DNA from: Pseudogulbenkiania sp. MAI-1
GTDB lineage: Bacteria; Pseudomonadota; Gammaproteobacteria; Burkholderiales; Chromobacteriaceae
DNA length: 64,000 bases
Reading direction: 5' to 3'
Assembly: GCF_000527175.1 (NCBI RefSeq)
Contig: NZ_AZUR01000001.1
Coordinates: forward strand, 310,001-374,000
The translations under genes and the position numbers were made by a program. This document shows positions 7,626-18,818 of this stretch, piece after piece (position 1 is the first letter of the stretch; the number at the start of each line of letters is the position of its first letter). Below the pieces are notes generated by a model. The model was not told the DNA's origin. It ran no database searches and saw only the letters and a program-made list of their open reading frames with translations.

Positions 7626-8909
7626 ATGACCGTTCCTTACCTGTCCACCGCCCTGAAGGGGCCGCTGCTCGAGCTGGAAAGCCGTATCCTCTCCGCCCAG
7701 CCGCATATCGAACACTGGTTCCGCAGCCAGTGGCACGCCCACAAAGTGCCGTTCTACGGCTCGGTCGACCTGCGCAACAGCGGCTTCAAGCTGGCCCCGG
7801 TGGACATGAACCTGTTCCCCGGCGGCTTCAACAACCTCAATCCGGAATTCACCCCGCTGGCGGTGCAGGCCGCCACCAGCGCGGTGGAAAAGGTCTGTCC
7901 GCAGGCCAAGAACATCCTGCTGATCCCGGAAAACCACACCCGCAACACCTTCTACCTGCAGAACGTGGCGGCACTGGTGCACATCTTCGAGCAGGCCGGC
8001 CTCAAGGTGCGGCTGGGCTCGCTCAATCCGGAGATCACCGCCCCCACCGAGCTCGTCGCCGCCAACGGCGCTCCGGTGCTGCTGGAGCCGATCGAACGGC
8101 GCGGCAACCGCCTGGTGCTGGCCGACGGCTTCAGCCCCTGCGTGGTGCTGCTCAACAACGACCTGTCGGCCGGCGTGCCGGATGTGCTGAAGAACCTGGA
8201 GCAGACGCTGCTGCCGCCGCTGCACGCCGGCTGGGCGGTGCGGCGCAAGACCCACCATTTCAAGGCCTACGACCAGGTGGCGGCCGAGTTCGCCCAGCTG
8301 ATCTCGATCGACCCGTGGCTGATCAACCCCTACTTCGGTGCCACCAAGGGACTGGACTTCCAGTCGCGCCAGGGCGAGGAGGCGCTGGCCGACAGCGTGT
8401 CCGGCCTGCTCGATAAGATCCGCCTCAAGTACCGCGAGTACGGCATCACCCACGACCCCTTCGTGATCGTCAAGGCCGACGCCGGCACCTACGGCATGGG
8501 CGTGATGAGCGTGAAGTCGCCGGACGAGGTGATCGGCCTCAACCGCAAGGCGCGCAACAAGATGGCGGTGGTCAAGGAAGGGCTGGAAGTCTCCGAGGTG
8601 ATCGTGCAGGAAGGCGTGTACACCTTCGAAACGGTCAACGCCGCGGTGGCCGAGCCGGTGGTGTACATGATGGACCGCTTCGTCATCGGCGGCTTCTACC
8701 GCGTGCACACGGGGCGCGGCGTCGACGAGAACCTCAATGCGCCGGGCATGCACTTCGTGCCGCTGTCGTTCGAGTCGGCCTGCCTGCCGGACAAGAACGG
8801 CAACCCCGACTGCCCGCCCAACCGTTTCTATTCCTACGGCGTGATCTCCCGCCTGGCGCTCTTGGCGGCCTCGCTGGAACTGGAAGCCACCGACCCCGAC
8901 AACGCCTGA
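7626..8909 (+). CDS. gshA: Glutamate-cysteine ligase, proteobacterial ferrooxidans type
   Basis: A 427-residue cytosolic enzyme that joins glutamate and cysteine, the first step of glutathione synthesis. The sequence ('FYGSVDLRNSGFKLAPVD', 'NLFPGGFNNLNPEF', 'DPFVIVKADAGTYGMG') is that of the small class first seen in Acidithiobacillus and common in Neisseriales and other betaproteobacteria. It is unrelated in sequence to E. coli GshA. AAGGGGAAG precedes the ATG. gshB begins 18 bases after its stop, so the pathway forms one operon. Confidence 0.93.
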   Translation: MTVPYLSTALKGPLLELESRILSAQPHIEHWFRSQWHAHKVPFYGSVDLRNSGFKLAPVDMNLFPGGFNNLNPEFTPLAVQAATSAVEKVCPQAKNILLIPENHTRNTFYLQNVAALVHIFEQAGLKVRLGSLNPEITAPTELVAANGAPVLLEPIERRGNRLVLADGFSPCVVLLNNDLSAGVPDVLKNLEQTLLPPLHAGWAVRRKTHHFKAYDQVAAEFAQLISIDPWLINPYFGATKGLDFQSRQGEEALADSVSGLLDKIRLKYREYGITHDPFVIVKADAGTYGMGVMSVKSPDEVIGLNRKARNKMAVVKEGLEVSEVIVQEGVYTFETVNAAVAEPVVYMMDRFVIGGFYRVHTGRGVDENLNAPGMHFVPLSFESACLPDKNGNPDCPPNRFYSYGVISRLALLAASLELEATDPDNA

Positions 8910-8927
8910 GCGTACTGGATCCTGCCT

Positions 8928-9872
8928 ATGAAAATCCTGTTCATCGCCGACCCGCTGGACCACTTCAAGATCTACAAGGACACCACCTTCGCCATGATGG
9001 AGGAGGCGGCGCGGCGCGGTCACGCGCTGGCGGTGGCCGAAGCGCGCCAGCTATCGGTGGAGGGCGGCCGGCTGCTGGTCGACGCGCGCGGCCTGACGCT
9101 GACCGGGGACAAGGACGACTGGTACCGCCTCGCCGACGTGCAGCGCCAGCCGCTCACCGCCTTCAGCGCGGTGATCATGCGCAAGGACCCGCCGTTCGAC
9201 ATGGAATACCTGTACGCCTCGCAGCTGTTCACGCTGGCCGAGGCGCAGGGTGTCAAGGTGTTCAGCAGCGGCCAGGCGCTGCGCGACTACAACGAAAAGC
9301 TCGCCATCCTGCACTTCCCCGACTGCATAGCCCCGACGTTGATCTCCGGTGAGTCGGCACGCCTGCGCGCCTTCGTGCGCCAGCACCAGGATGTCATCCT
9401 GAAGCCGCTCGACAGCATGGGTGGCGACAGCATCTTCCGCGTCACCCCAGACGACCCCAACCTGTCGGTGATCCTGGAAACCATCACCCAGCACGAGACC
9501 CGCACCGTGATGGCGCAGCGCTTCATCCCGGAAATCCGCGACGGCGACAAGCGCATCCTGGTGATCGACGGCGAACCGGTGGACTATTGTCTGGCGCGCA
9601 TTCCGATGGCCGGCGAGACGCGCGGCAACCTGGCCGCCGGCGGTCGCGGCGAAGCGCGCGAGCTGACCGCGCGCGACCGCGAGATCGTGGCGGTGGTGGG
9701 GCCGGAGCTGAAGCGGCGCGGCATCCTGTTCGCCGGCCTCGACGTCATCGGCGACTACCTCACCGAAGTCAACGTCACCAGCCCCACCTGCTTCCGCGAG
9801 ATCATGGACCAGACCGGCATCAACGTCGCCGGGCTGTACCTGGACGCGCTGGAGCGGCGGTGCGCGCACTGA
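8928..9872 (+). CDS. gshB: Glutathione synthetase
   Basis: A 314-residue ATP-grasp ligase that adds glycine to gamma-glutamylcysteine. The start 'MKILFIADPLDHFKIYKDTT' is the typical GshB N-terminus. The ATP-grasp region shows 'DVILKPLDSMGGDSIFR', 'RFIPEIRDGDKRILVIDG' and the metal-binding end 'TEVNVTSPTCFREI'. Length is normal. It follows gshA directly and its end overlaps the apbE start by 13 bases. Confidence 0.96.
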   Translation: MKILFIADPLDHFKIYKDTTFAMMEEAARRGHALAVAEARQLSVEGGRLLVDARGLTLTGDKDDWYRLADVQRQPLTAFSAVIMRKDPPFDMEYLYASQLFTLAEAQGVKVFSSGQALRDYNEKLAILHFPDCIAPTLISGESARLRAFVRQHQDVILKPLDSMGGDSIFRVTPDDPNLSVILETITQHETRTVMAQRFIPEIRDGDKRILVIDGEPVDYCLARIPMAGETRGNLAAGGRGEARELTARDREIVAVVGPELKRRGILFAGLDVIGDYLTEVNVTSPTCFREIMDQTGINVAGLYLDALERRCAH

Positions 9873-10927
9873 TCCCGTCGCTGCGGCAACTCTGCCTGGC
9901 CTGGTGCCTGATCCTCGGGCTCGCGGCGTGCAGCCGCGAGCCTGAACCGTTCCGCCAGGAGAGCTACGTGTTCGGCACGCGCGTCGAGGTCACCGTGCTG
10001 GGCGAGCCCGAGGCCAAGGCACAGGCCGCCGTGGCGCAGGCGCTCGCCGAACTCGACCGTCTGCACGAGCGGCTGCACGCCTGGAAGGGCGACGGCGAAC
10101 TGGTGCGCATCAACCGTGCGCTGGCGCAGGGCGAGCCGGCGCCACTTGCACCCGATCTGGCCGAGCTGCTGCGCTCGGCGCAACGCGCCGAAGCGCTGTC
10201 CGACGGCCTGTTCTCGCCGGCGCTGGGTGGGCTGGTGGCGCTGTGGGGCTTCCATGCCGACAGCTTCGCCCCGGTGACGCCGGATCCCGCCGCGCTCCGG
10301 CAGCTGGTCGAGGCCCGGCCGCGCCTGGCCGACCTCACGCTCGCCGACGGCCGCCTCGCCAGCCACAACCGCGCGGTGCAGCTCGACCTGGGCGGCATCG
10401 CCAAGGGCTGGGCGCTCGACCGGGTGCGTAGCCAGCTCAAGGCCGCCGGCATCCGCGCCGCGCTCGTCAATATCGGCGGCAACGTCATCGCGCTGGGCCA
10501 GAAGTCCGATGGGACGGCGTGGAAGGTCGGCATCCAGCACCCGCGCCGTAGCGAGGCGATGGCGGTGGTGGAACTGGCCGACGGCGAGGCGGTGGGGACG
10601 TCCGGCGACTACCAGCGCTATTTTGAATTGGATGGCCAGCGCCACTGCCACCTGATCGACCCGCGCGACGGCAGCAGCGACTGCCGCGCCCAGGCCGCCA
10701 CCGTGGTGGTGGCGCCAGCCGCCGACGCCGGCTTGCGCTCCGACGTCGCCACCAAGCCGATTTATCTTGCCGACACCGCACGCGCTTCTTACTATGCCAG
10801 CCGGTTCGGCATCCGCGACGTGCTGCTGGTCGACGGTCACGGCGAAGTCTGGCTGTCGCGCTCGATGCAGGCGCGCCTGCACTGGCTGGGCGAACCGCCA
10901 CGCATCCACCTTCTGGGAGCCGCATGA
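9860..10927 (+). CDS. apbE: FAD:protein FMN transferase, lipoprotein
   Basis: A 355-residue exported flavin transferase that attaches FMN to threonines of target proteins such as Nqr/Rnf subunits. The N-terminus is a lipoprotein signal with lipobox L-A-A-C (C24). Conserved ApbE segments follow: 'LFSPALGGLVALWGF', 'LDLGGIAKGWALDRV', 'ALVNIGGNVIALG' and 'HLIDPRDG'. The start is a GTG at 9860 inside the end of gshB, with GGAG 5 bases upstream. Its stop overlaps the dgkA start. No flavoprotein target gene is visible in the window. Confidence 0.92.
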   Translation: MRALIPSLRQLCLAWCLILGLAACSREPEPFRQESYVFGTRVEVTVLGEPEAKAQAAVAQALAELDRLHERLHAWKGDGELVRINRALAQGEPAPLAPDLAELLRSAQRAEALSDGLFSPALGGLVALWGFHADSFAPVTPDPAALRQLVEARPRLADLTLADGRLASHNRAVQLDLGGIAKGWALDRVRSQLKAAGIRAALVNIGGNVIALGQKSDGTAWKVGIQHPRRSEAMAVVELADGEAVGTSGDYQRYFELDGQRHCHLIDPRDGSSDCRAQAATVVVAPAADAGLRSDVATKPIYLADTARASYYASRFGIRDVLLVDGHGEVWLSRSMQARLHWLGEPPRIHLLGAA

Positions 10928-11301
10928 AGCTGCAGGAAAGCCCGTTCAAGGGCAAGACCGGGATCACCCGGCTGATCAACGCCTTCGGGTACTCGCTGGA
11001 CGGCCTCAAGGCCGCCTTCCGCCACGAGGATGCGTTCCGCATGCTGCTGCTGCTGGCCGCCATCCTCATCCCGCTGGCCTTCGTCATCGAGGCCTCGGCA
11101 CTGGAGCGCGCGCTGCTGGTGGCAAGCTCGCTCGCCACGCTGATCATCGAACTGCTCAATTCCGCCGTCGAGGCGGCGGTCGACCACACCTCGCTGGAAC
11201 ACCACCCGCTGGCCAAGCGTGCCAAGGATATGGGCAGCGCGGCGCAGCTGATCGGTCTCGTCAACCTGGCCGTGGTGTGGGGGCTAATATTGTTCGGTTG
11301 A
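10924..11301 (+). CDS. dgkA: Diacylglycerol kinase
   Basis: A 125-residue integral membrane kinase with three transmembrane helices. It recycles diacylglycerol released by envelope biosynthesis into phosphatidic acid. The family motif 'IIELLNSAVEAAVDH' carries the catalytic Glu and the N-S-A-x-E core. The preceding 'HEDAFR' is also conserved. It is coupled to apbE by an ATGA overlap, making it the last gene of the gsh-apbE run. It is convergent with the next gene, 7 bases away. Confidence 0.93.
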   Translation: MKLQESPFKGKTGITRLINAFGYSLDGLKAAFRHEDAFRMLLLLAAILIPLAFVIEASALERALLVASSLATLIIELLNSAVEAAVDHTSLEHHPLAKRAKDMGSAAQLIGLVNLAVVWGLILFG

Positions 11302-11308
11302 GAGGCCC

Positions 11309-11689
11309 TCAATCGTCGAGGCGGCGATAGAGATACCCCGGCCACACCCGGATCATGCCCGGACCTTCCTTGACCTCGTCCTGCGGCCCGACCAACTGCC
11401 AGCGTGTATCGCGGCCGATCAGGTAGCGGTACACCGGCTGGCCGCCGTGGTAGAACAGCAACTCACGGCCGCGGAAGGCATCGAGCGGCAGCAGCGGGCG
11501 CTCGTGCTGCACCAGGAACATCGCCAGCGCCCGGCTGTCCAGTGCCGCCAGCTGCTCGCGATCGGCCACCATCATGCCGCAAAACGTCGCCAGCAAGGCG
11601 ATGGCCAGCAGCGGCCAGGTGGCGGAGGCGAAGGCCATCAAGGTCAGCACGATACTGCCGGTGAAGTAGAAACGGCTGTCGGCTTTCAT
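11309..11689 (-). CDS. Conserved hypothetical membrane protein
   Basis: I do not recognise a named family. The 126 residues start with two short hydrophobic helices (about residues 9-42: 'GSIVLTLMAFASATWPLLAIALLATFC' region). A soluble C-terminal part of about 80 residues follows ('RELLFYHGGQPVYRYLIGRDTRWQ'), probably facing the cytoplasm. An AGGGGA lies upstream of the ATG. It stands alone, convergent with dgkA. Coding potential is supported by length, ribosome site and base composition. Confidence 0.7.
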   Translation of the reverse strand: MKADSRFYFTGSIVLTLMAFASATWPLLAIALLATFCGMMVADREQLAALDSRALAMFLVQHERPLLPLDAFRGRELLFYHGGQPVYRYLIGRDTRWQLVGPQDEVKEGPGMIRVWPGYLYRRLDD

Positions 11690-11872
11690 GGTCGGTCCCC
11701 TTGTCCCGATTGGCCCAGGTAACGAAGCGTACCCGCTCTACGACGCGGCACGGCCGTGGCTGTTCCCTGTCTGTGCCGGCTGTCTGCCGAGGCGATAGAG
11801 GCTTTTCCCTGGCTTGTTGGCTTCGTGTTTTCGTTTCGCATGCTTTTTTTGGGCTGGCGTGCGCCGGTCCAA

Positions 11873-11990
11873 TGAAAACGCCGCCAGGGAAGGCGGCGTT
11901 TTGCCCCGCAGGGCATTCCGGTCCGTCGCAGGTACCGTACTCGCCGGAACGAATCCGGCGGTCAATTCGGGCAGACTTCGCCCTTGGCTG
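11873..11990 (-). ncRNA. Candidate small RNA between topA and the hypothetical gene
   Basis: On the minus strand a -10 hexamer TATACT (11992-11997) is followed by about 110 bases with no ORF. A 7-bp hairpin lies at 11942-11960 (CGCCGGA with 5-base loop). The stretch ends in a terminator hairpin at 11875-11902. The topA transcript already has its own terminator at 12079-12105, so this second terminator needs an explanation. The -35 is weak (TCAGCA at 17-base spacing). This is a prediction only. Confidence 0.22.
11875..11902. terminator. Bidirectional terminator hairpin
   Basis: The stem CGCCGCC/GGCGGCG, flanked by AAAA and TTTT, has a 6-base loop. It would work on both strands. Confidence 0.75.
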
Positions 11991-12078
11991 AAGTATAAGC
12001 ACTGCTCCGGAAGATGCTGAATAAAAGCCGGCGACGTTCCATGACGGCCGGGCGGAATCGCACCGCCGCCATCAAATG

Positions 12079-12105
12079 AAAACGCCACCGGCAGGCGGTG
12101 GCGTT
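12079..12105 (-). terminator. topA terminator
   Basis: The perfect 10-bp stem AACGCCACCG/CGGTGGCGTT has a 5-base loop and lies 20-odd bases after the topA stop. On the minus strand it is followed by TTCATTTG. Confidence 0.8.
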
Positions 12106-12126
12106 CAAAAGGGCAAAGGGCAGGGA

Positions 12127-14418
<2,292 letters not shown>

Positions 14419-14472
14419 GTTCTGTTCAATCGTGAACCCGGCAGTCCCGGGCTGACATCTTGTGTATCCATC

Positions 14473-14505
14473 AAATAAAACAAGAGCGCAAGGCGGCGCT
14501 CTTGT
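14473..14505 (-). terminator. Terminator downstream of smg
   Basis: The 10-bp stem ACAAGAGCGC/GCGCTCTTGT is followed by TTTATTTGA on the minus strand. It separates smg from topA. Confidence 0.8.
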
Positions 14506-14570
14506 CTGACCGTACGGCTAAGGCGTCGGAAAGGGCGCGATGGTAAGCCTGTCGCAACGCCGTGACAAGC

Positions 14571-15029
14571 TCACTGCATGGTCGGCTCGCCGTTCACCAC
14601 GTCGAGCAGCTCTTCGCCGAGCAGAATCGGCAGCTCGGCCTTCTGCACCCACAGCACCATCAGCGTGACCAGCTTGGCCGAGGCGACGTTGACTTCGTCG
14701 TCGGGCATCGCCAGCAGGCGGTCGATCACCATTTCGCGCTGCGCCGGGGAGAGCGCGCCGTGGTGCTCCAGGAACTGCAGCAGACCGCGCACCTCGGTCG
14801 GCAGGCGCTTCTGTTCGCTGTCGCTGTAGACGCGCAGGCCGTACGACTCGTCCATCGCGGCGAAGGCGCCCTCGTTGATGTTGCAGAGGATGTCCAGCCA
14901 GTCGAGGGCGTCGTTGATGTCGGCATCCTCGAAGCCGGCGGCGGCGAGCGTGCGCATCACGCCTTCGCGGTCGTTGCAGGCTTCGGGGTCCTGGTATTCT
15001 TCAAACAGATAAGCAAGAACGTCAAACAT
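14571..15029 (-). CDS. smg: Smg/DUF494 family protein
   Basis: A 152-residue acidic helical protein of the DUF494 (Smg) family. It is nearly always found next to dprA and topA in beta- and gammaproteobacteria, as here. The start 'MFDVLAYLFEEYQDPEACND' and the 'GFEDADINDALDWLDIL' segment match the family. No catalytic motif is visible and its molecular role is not established. It ends about 66 bases before a terminator and is probably cotranscribed from dprA (43-base gap). Confidence 0.93.
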   Translation of the reverse strand: MFDVLAYLFEEYQDPEACNDREGVMRTLAAAGFEDADINDALDWLDILCNINEGAFAAMDESYGLRVYSDSEQKRLPTEVRGLLQFLEHHGALSPAQREMVIDRLLAMPDDEVNVASAKLVTLMVLWVQKAELPILLGEELLDVVNGEPTMQ

Positions 15030-15071
15030 GGTGCAGAGACTTTAATAGGGGCTGGCGGGGTCTGTACGGCT

Positions 15072-16169
15072 TCAGGACAGACGCTGGAAACGGCCACCCG
15101 GCAGGCTTGCCACCCGGCCTTCCAGTTCCAGCTCGAGAAGCATCGCGTAAACCTCCCCCGCCGTCAACTCGAGCCGGGCCGCCAGACTGTCCACGTCGAC
15201 CGTGTCGTAGCCCAGCTGCGCGAGCAGCGGCGGGTCGTCCTGCCCTGTCGCCGAGGTGTCGTCCGCCGTTTCGGCAGGCGCTGTCGGTGGAATGAAAGGG
15301 GCAGGGCGGCCGACTTCGTCCAGCACGTCGTCCACCGTCTCCACCAGCCTGGCACCGTCCTTGATCAGGCGGTGGCAGCCGCGCGCCTGCGGATTGTGGA
15401 TCGAGCCGGGGATGGCCAGCACCTCGCGCCCGGCCTCGGCGGCGAGGCGGGCGGTGATCAGCGAGCCGGAGTTGACGTTGGCCTCCACCACCAGGCAGCC
15501 GCGGCTCAAGCCGGCGATGATGCGGTTGCGGCGCGGGAAGTTGTGCGCCAGCGGGGCCATGCCGAGCGGGAATTCCGACAGGATCAGGCCGCCCTCGGCC
15601 AGCTGGTGGGCCAGCTGGCGGTGGCTGGCCGGGTAGACGCGGTCGATGCCGGTGCCGATCACGGCGATGGTCGAGGCCTCCGTGCCCAGCGCGCCACGGT
15701 GGGCGGCGCCGTCGATGCCGCTGGCCAGCCCGCTGACGATGGTGTAGCCGGCGCCGGCCAGGCCGCGCGCGAACTCTTCGGCGATCTGCCGCCCCTGCGG
15801 CGTGGCCTGGCGGCCGCCGACCATGGCCAGCATCGGCCGCGTCAAGAGCTCGCGCCGGCCTCGGCCGAACAACAGCGGCGGGGCGTGACCGGCCTCGGCC
15901 AGCGGGGTGGGGTAGTCGTGATCGGCCAGCGTCAGCAGGAAACAGCCGGGCGCCTCGGCCCAGGCCAGCGCCGCTTCCACGTCGGCCGCCGCCACGCGGC
16001 CGGCCAGCGCGCGCGCCGCGTCGTCGCCGAGGCAGCACTGCAGCTGCGACAGATTGGCCGAGGCCGCCGCGGCGGCACTGCCGAAGGTCTCGATCAGGCG
16101 CAGCACGCCGACCGGCCCGATGCCCGGCGTCAGAGCCAACAGCGCCCAGTCGGCGCGCTCGGCGCTCAT
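15072..16169 (-). CDS. dprA: DNA processing protein DprA
   Basis: A 365-residue DprA/Smf protein that protects incoming single-stranded DNA and loads RecA during natural transformation. An N-terminal helical region leads to a Rossmann-like core with 'MVGGRQATPQGRQIAEEFAR', 'TIVSGLASGIDGAAHRGAL' and 'SEFPLGMAPLAHNFPRRNRI'. A C-terminal winged helix (about 295-360) ends the protein. Its start overlaps the stop of the upstream LysM gene by four bases. The window has no other dedicated competence gene besides the type IV pilin at 56946. Confidence 0.96.
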   Translation of the reverse strand: MSAERADWALLALTPGIGPVGVLRLIETFGSAAAAASANLSQLQCCLGDDAARALAGRVAAADVEAALAWAEAPGCFLLTLADHDYPTPLAEAGHAPPLLFGRGRRELLTRPMLAMVGGRQATPQGRQIAEEFARGLAGAGYTIVSGLASGIDGAAHRGALGTEASTIAVIGTGIDRVYPASHRQLAHQLAEGGLILSEFPLGMAPLAHNFPRRNRIIAGLSRGCLVVEANVNSGSLITARLAAEAGREVLAIPGSIHNPQARGCHRLIKDGARLVETVDDVLDEVGRPAPFIPPTAPAETADDTSATGQDDPPLLAQLGYDTVDVDSLAARLELTAGEVYAMLLELELEGRVASLPGGRFQRLS

Positions 16170-17200
16170 TCCTCGCCCGGCGTGCGCACCACGTCGCCCA
16201 CGCCGATCGGCACCGCGCTCTCCATCACCAGGCCGTACGCCACGCGGTCGAACACGCGGTAGACGAACAGCGTGCCGGCCTTCTCGGTCGGCAGCAGCAC
16301 GGCCTGCTGCTTGTCGGCCGGCGTGGTGACCTTGACCAGGCTGCCGTTCTTGAGGATGTCGAGCACGTGGCCGTTCTCCATGCCGTCGCGCTGCCCCAGG
16401 TTGATCGCCACGTTGTAGTACTGGGCGGCGCCGGCCACGCCGTTCAGGGTCGAGATGATCTTGCCCTGCACCGTGGTTTCGGGCGGATGCGGCACGTAGT
16501 TGACGAAATAGTCGCGCGGCGCCTTGACCAGGCGGTCGCCGACCAGGATTTCCTCGGCCACCTTGCGCACCCGCAGCGACTGCACGCCGTCGCCCATTTT
16601 CTCGACCGACAAATCGCCGCCGTAGGTCACCTCGTAGCCCAGCGTCTCGCCGCTATCCGGGTCGCGCAGCGGCTTGTTGGGGCGATAGGACTGCCAGCTG
16701 CCGCCGTCGTCCAGTCCCATGGCGTAGGCGCGGTCGCCGCTGCTCATCGCCACGTGTTCGTCGCTGCCGGCGACTAGGCGCGGCGCGCGCGCGAAGCTGT
16801 CGAGGTCGACCACCAGCGGGCGCGACAGGAAGGGCTCGATGGCCTTGGCCGGGATGCTGGGCAGGCCGCGGTCTTGGTCCTCGAGGCGCACGCGCGGCGA
16901 CAGCTTGACCTCGCGCCGGCCGCGTTCGAGGCTGAGGCGCGGCTGGCCGTTGACCCAGGTCAGCACCAGCACGTCGCCGGGATAGATCAGGTGGGGATTC
17001 TTCACCTCGTCGCGGTTCATCTGCCACAGGCGCGGCCAGTTCCACGGCTTTTTCAGGTAGCGGCCGGAAATGTCCCACAGCGTGTCGCCCTTGACCACCA
17101 CGTAGCGTGCCGGGGCGTCGGGGCGCAGCGTCAGCGTGTCGGAAAAGGCCGGCGCCGTAAGGCCTAGCGCCAAGACTAGCGATATAATGCTTTTGCGCAT
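16166..17200 (-). CDS. Secreted LysM-domain protein
   Basis: A 344-residue exported protein that probably binds peptidoglycan. The signal peptide MRKSIISLVLALGLTAPAFS is followed by a LysM domain near residues 32-80 ('YVVVKGDTLWDISGRYLKKP...IYPGDVLVL'). About 250 residues without a recognised domain follow, rich in beta-type sequence. The ATG at 17200 gives the signal peptide; an in-frame start 12 codons earlier would mask it. It is coupled to dprA by an ATGA overlap and divergent from def, a common Neisseriales and betaproteobacterial arrangement. Confidence 0.88.
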   Translation of the reverse strand: MRKSIISLVLALGLTAPAFSDTLTLRPDAPARYVVVKGDTLWDISGRYLKKPWNWPRLWQMNRDEVKNPHLIYPGDVLVLTWVNGQPRLSLERGRREVKLSPRVRLEDQDRGLPSIPAKAIEPFLSRPLVVDLDSFARAPRLVAGSDEHVAMSSGDRAYAMGLDDGGSWQSYRPNKPLRDPDSGETLGYEVTYGGDLSVEKMGDGVQSLRVRKVAEEILVGDRLVKAPRDYFVNYVPHPPETTVQGKIISTLNGVAGAAQYYNVAINLGQRDGMENGHVLDILKNGSLVKVTTPADKQQAVLLPTEKAGTLFVYRVFDRVAYGLVMESAVPIGVGDVVRTPGEE

Positions 17201-17326
17201 GGAAAATGCCCCAATATCGATGGACGGGCGCGCCATTACCCGGTGCCCGTGAAATGAACCTTATGTCAGACAGGTCTATTATCGACATGCTGACGGCAAA
17301 ACTACAATGTGGAGTGACGCAATTAG

Positions 17327-17830
17327 ATGGCGCTGTTAACTATTCTGCATTACCCGGACGAGCGCCTGCACAAGGTTGCCAAGCCGGTCGGCGCGGTGGA
17401 CGAGCGCATCCGCCAACTGATCGACGACATGGCCGAGACCATGTACGAATGCAACGGCATCGGCCTGGCGGCCACTCAGGTCAACGTGCATGAACGCGTA
17501 CTGGTGATCGACATCAGCGAAGACAAGTCCGGCGTGACCGCCTTCGTCAATCCGGAAATCCTCGAGCGCCGCGGCGACACCGTGTACGAGGAAGGCTGCC
17601 TGTCGGTGCCCGGCATCTACGACAAGGTGCACCGCTCCGAGTGGGTGCGGGTGCGCGCGCTGGACCGCAACGGCGAGCCGTTCGAGATCGAGACCGACGG
17701 CCTGTTGGCGATCTGCATCCAGCACGAGATCGACCATCTGAACGGCAAGGTGTTCGTCGAATACCTGTCCCAGCTCAAGCAGAGCCGCATCAAGGCCAAG
17801 CTGAAGAAGCGCGAGAAGCACACGCTGTAA
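17327..17830 (+). CDS. def: Peptide deformylase
   Basis: A 167-residue iron/zinc hydrolase that removes the formyl group from nascent proteins. The three family motifs are intact: 'GIGLAATQ' (44-51), 'EEGCLSVP' with metal ligand C91, and 'QHEIDHLNG' with H133, E134 and H137. The gene is the first of the plus-strand run and is followed after 67 bases by fmt, its functional opposite. Its promoter must lie in the 126-base divergent gap with the LysM gene. Confidence 0.98.
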   Translation: MALLTILHYPDERLHKVAKPVGAVDERIRQLIDDMAETMYECNGIGLAATQVNVHERVLVIDISEDKSGVTAFVNPEILERRGDTVYEEGCLSVPGIYDKVHRSEWVRVRALDRNGEPFEIETDGLLAICIQHEIDHLNGKVFVEYLSQLKQSRIKAKLKKREKHTL

Positions 17831-17897
17831 GCCCGCGCCACATCGGCCGAACCCCGGGGACACGCACGCCGTGTCCCCTCGTTTTTGCAGGAATGCC

Positions 17898-18818
17898 ATG
17901 AAACTGATTTTTGCCGGCACCCCGGAGTTTGCCGCAGCCGCCTTGCAGGCGCTGCTTGACGCCGGGCACGACATCCCGCTGGTGCTGACCCAGCCCGACC
18001 GCCCCGCCGGGCGCGGCATGAAACTCAAGCCCAGCTCGGTGAAGGCGCTGGCGCTGCAGCACGGCCTGCGCGTCGAGCAGCCGCTGACGCTGAAGACGCC
18101 GGAAGCGCAGGCGCTGATCGCCGAGGTCGGCGCCGAGGTGATGGTGGTGGCCGCCTACGGCCTGCTGCTGCCGCAGGCGGTGCTCGACCTGCCGGCGAAA
18201 GGCTGCCTCAACATCCACGCCTCGCTGCTGCCGCGCTGGCGCGGCGCGGCGCCGATCCAGCGCGCGCTGCTGGCGGGTGACAAGGAGACCGGCATCACCA
18301 TCATGCAGATGGACGTCGGCCTCGACACCGGCGCCATGCTGTCGGTGCATCCGCTGCCGATCGCCGCGGACGAAACCGCCGCCACGCTGCACGACAAGCT
18401 GGCCGAGGCCGGCGCCCGCGCCATCGTCGGCACCCTGGCGCGGCTCGATAGCATCAGCCCGGTGGCGCAGCCGGAACAGGGCGTGACCTACGCCCAGAAG
18501 CTCAGCAAAGCCGAGGCCGAGATCGACTGGAGCCGGCCGGCGGGCGAGATTGCCCGCGCCATCCGCGCCTACAACCCGGTGCCCGGCGCCTTCACCCGCC
18601 TCGACGGCGAGCCGCTCAAGCTGTGGCTGGCCGAGGCCGAGGAGGGTGATGGCGAGCCCGGCACGGTGCTGTCGGCCGATGCCGGCGGCGTGCGCGTGGC
18701 GGCCGGCGGCGGCGTGGTGCGGCTCACCCAGCTGCAGGCGGCGGGCGGCAAGCGCCTGGCGGCGCGCGATTTCGTTGCCGGCCGTCCTGAATTGGCGGGA
18801 ACCCGGCTGGGGGCTTGA
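17898..18818 (+). CDS. fmt: Methionyl-tRNA formyltransferase
   Basis: A 306-residue enzyme that formylates initiator Met-tRNA using 10-formyl-tetrahydrofolate. The start 'MKLIFAGTPEFAAAALQAL' is the standard N-terminus, so I place the start at 17898 rather than at an upstream in-frame codon. The catalytic segment 'NIHASLLPRWRGAAPIQ' carries the essential Asn-His pair. A C-terminal OB-like domain follows from about 205. The stop codon lies within the -35 element of the predicted htpX promoter. Confidence 0.97.
   Translation: MKLIFAGTPEFAAAALQALLDAGHDIPLVLTQPDRPAGRGMKLKPSSVKALALQHGLRVEQPLTLKTPEAQALIAEVGAEVMVVAAYGLLLPQAVLDLPAKGCLNIHASLLPRWRGAAPIQRALLAGDKETGITIMQMDVGLDTGAMLSVHPLPIAADETAATLHDKLAEAGARAIVGTLARLDSISPVAQPEQGVTYAQKLSKAEAEIDWSRPAGEIARAIRAYNPVPGAFTRLDGEPLKLWLAEAEEGDGEPGTVLSADAGGVRVAAGGGVVRLTQLQAAGGKRLAARDFVAGRPELAGTRLGA

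Larger units (their letters stand above)
11690..12126. other. 437-base gene-free stretch downstream of topA
   Basis: There is no convincing coding region here. It holds the topA terminator (12079-12105), a second strong hairpin with a T tract (11875-11902), and between them a possible small RNA on the minus strand. The rest presumably holds the promoter of the hypothetical membrane protein gene at 11309-11689. Confidence 0.6.

Noticed and set aside
6474..9023. 849-codon minus-strand ORF opposite the PfkB kinase and gshA
   Set aside because: It spans two real genes and the gap between them with typical shadow composition.
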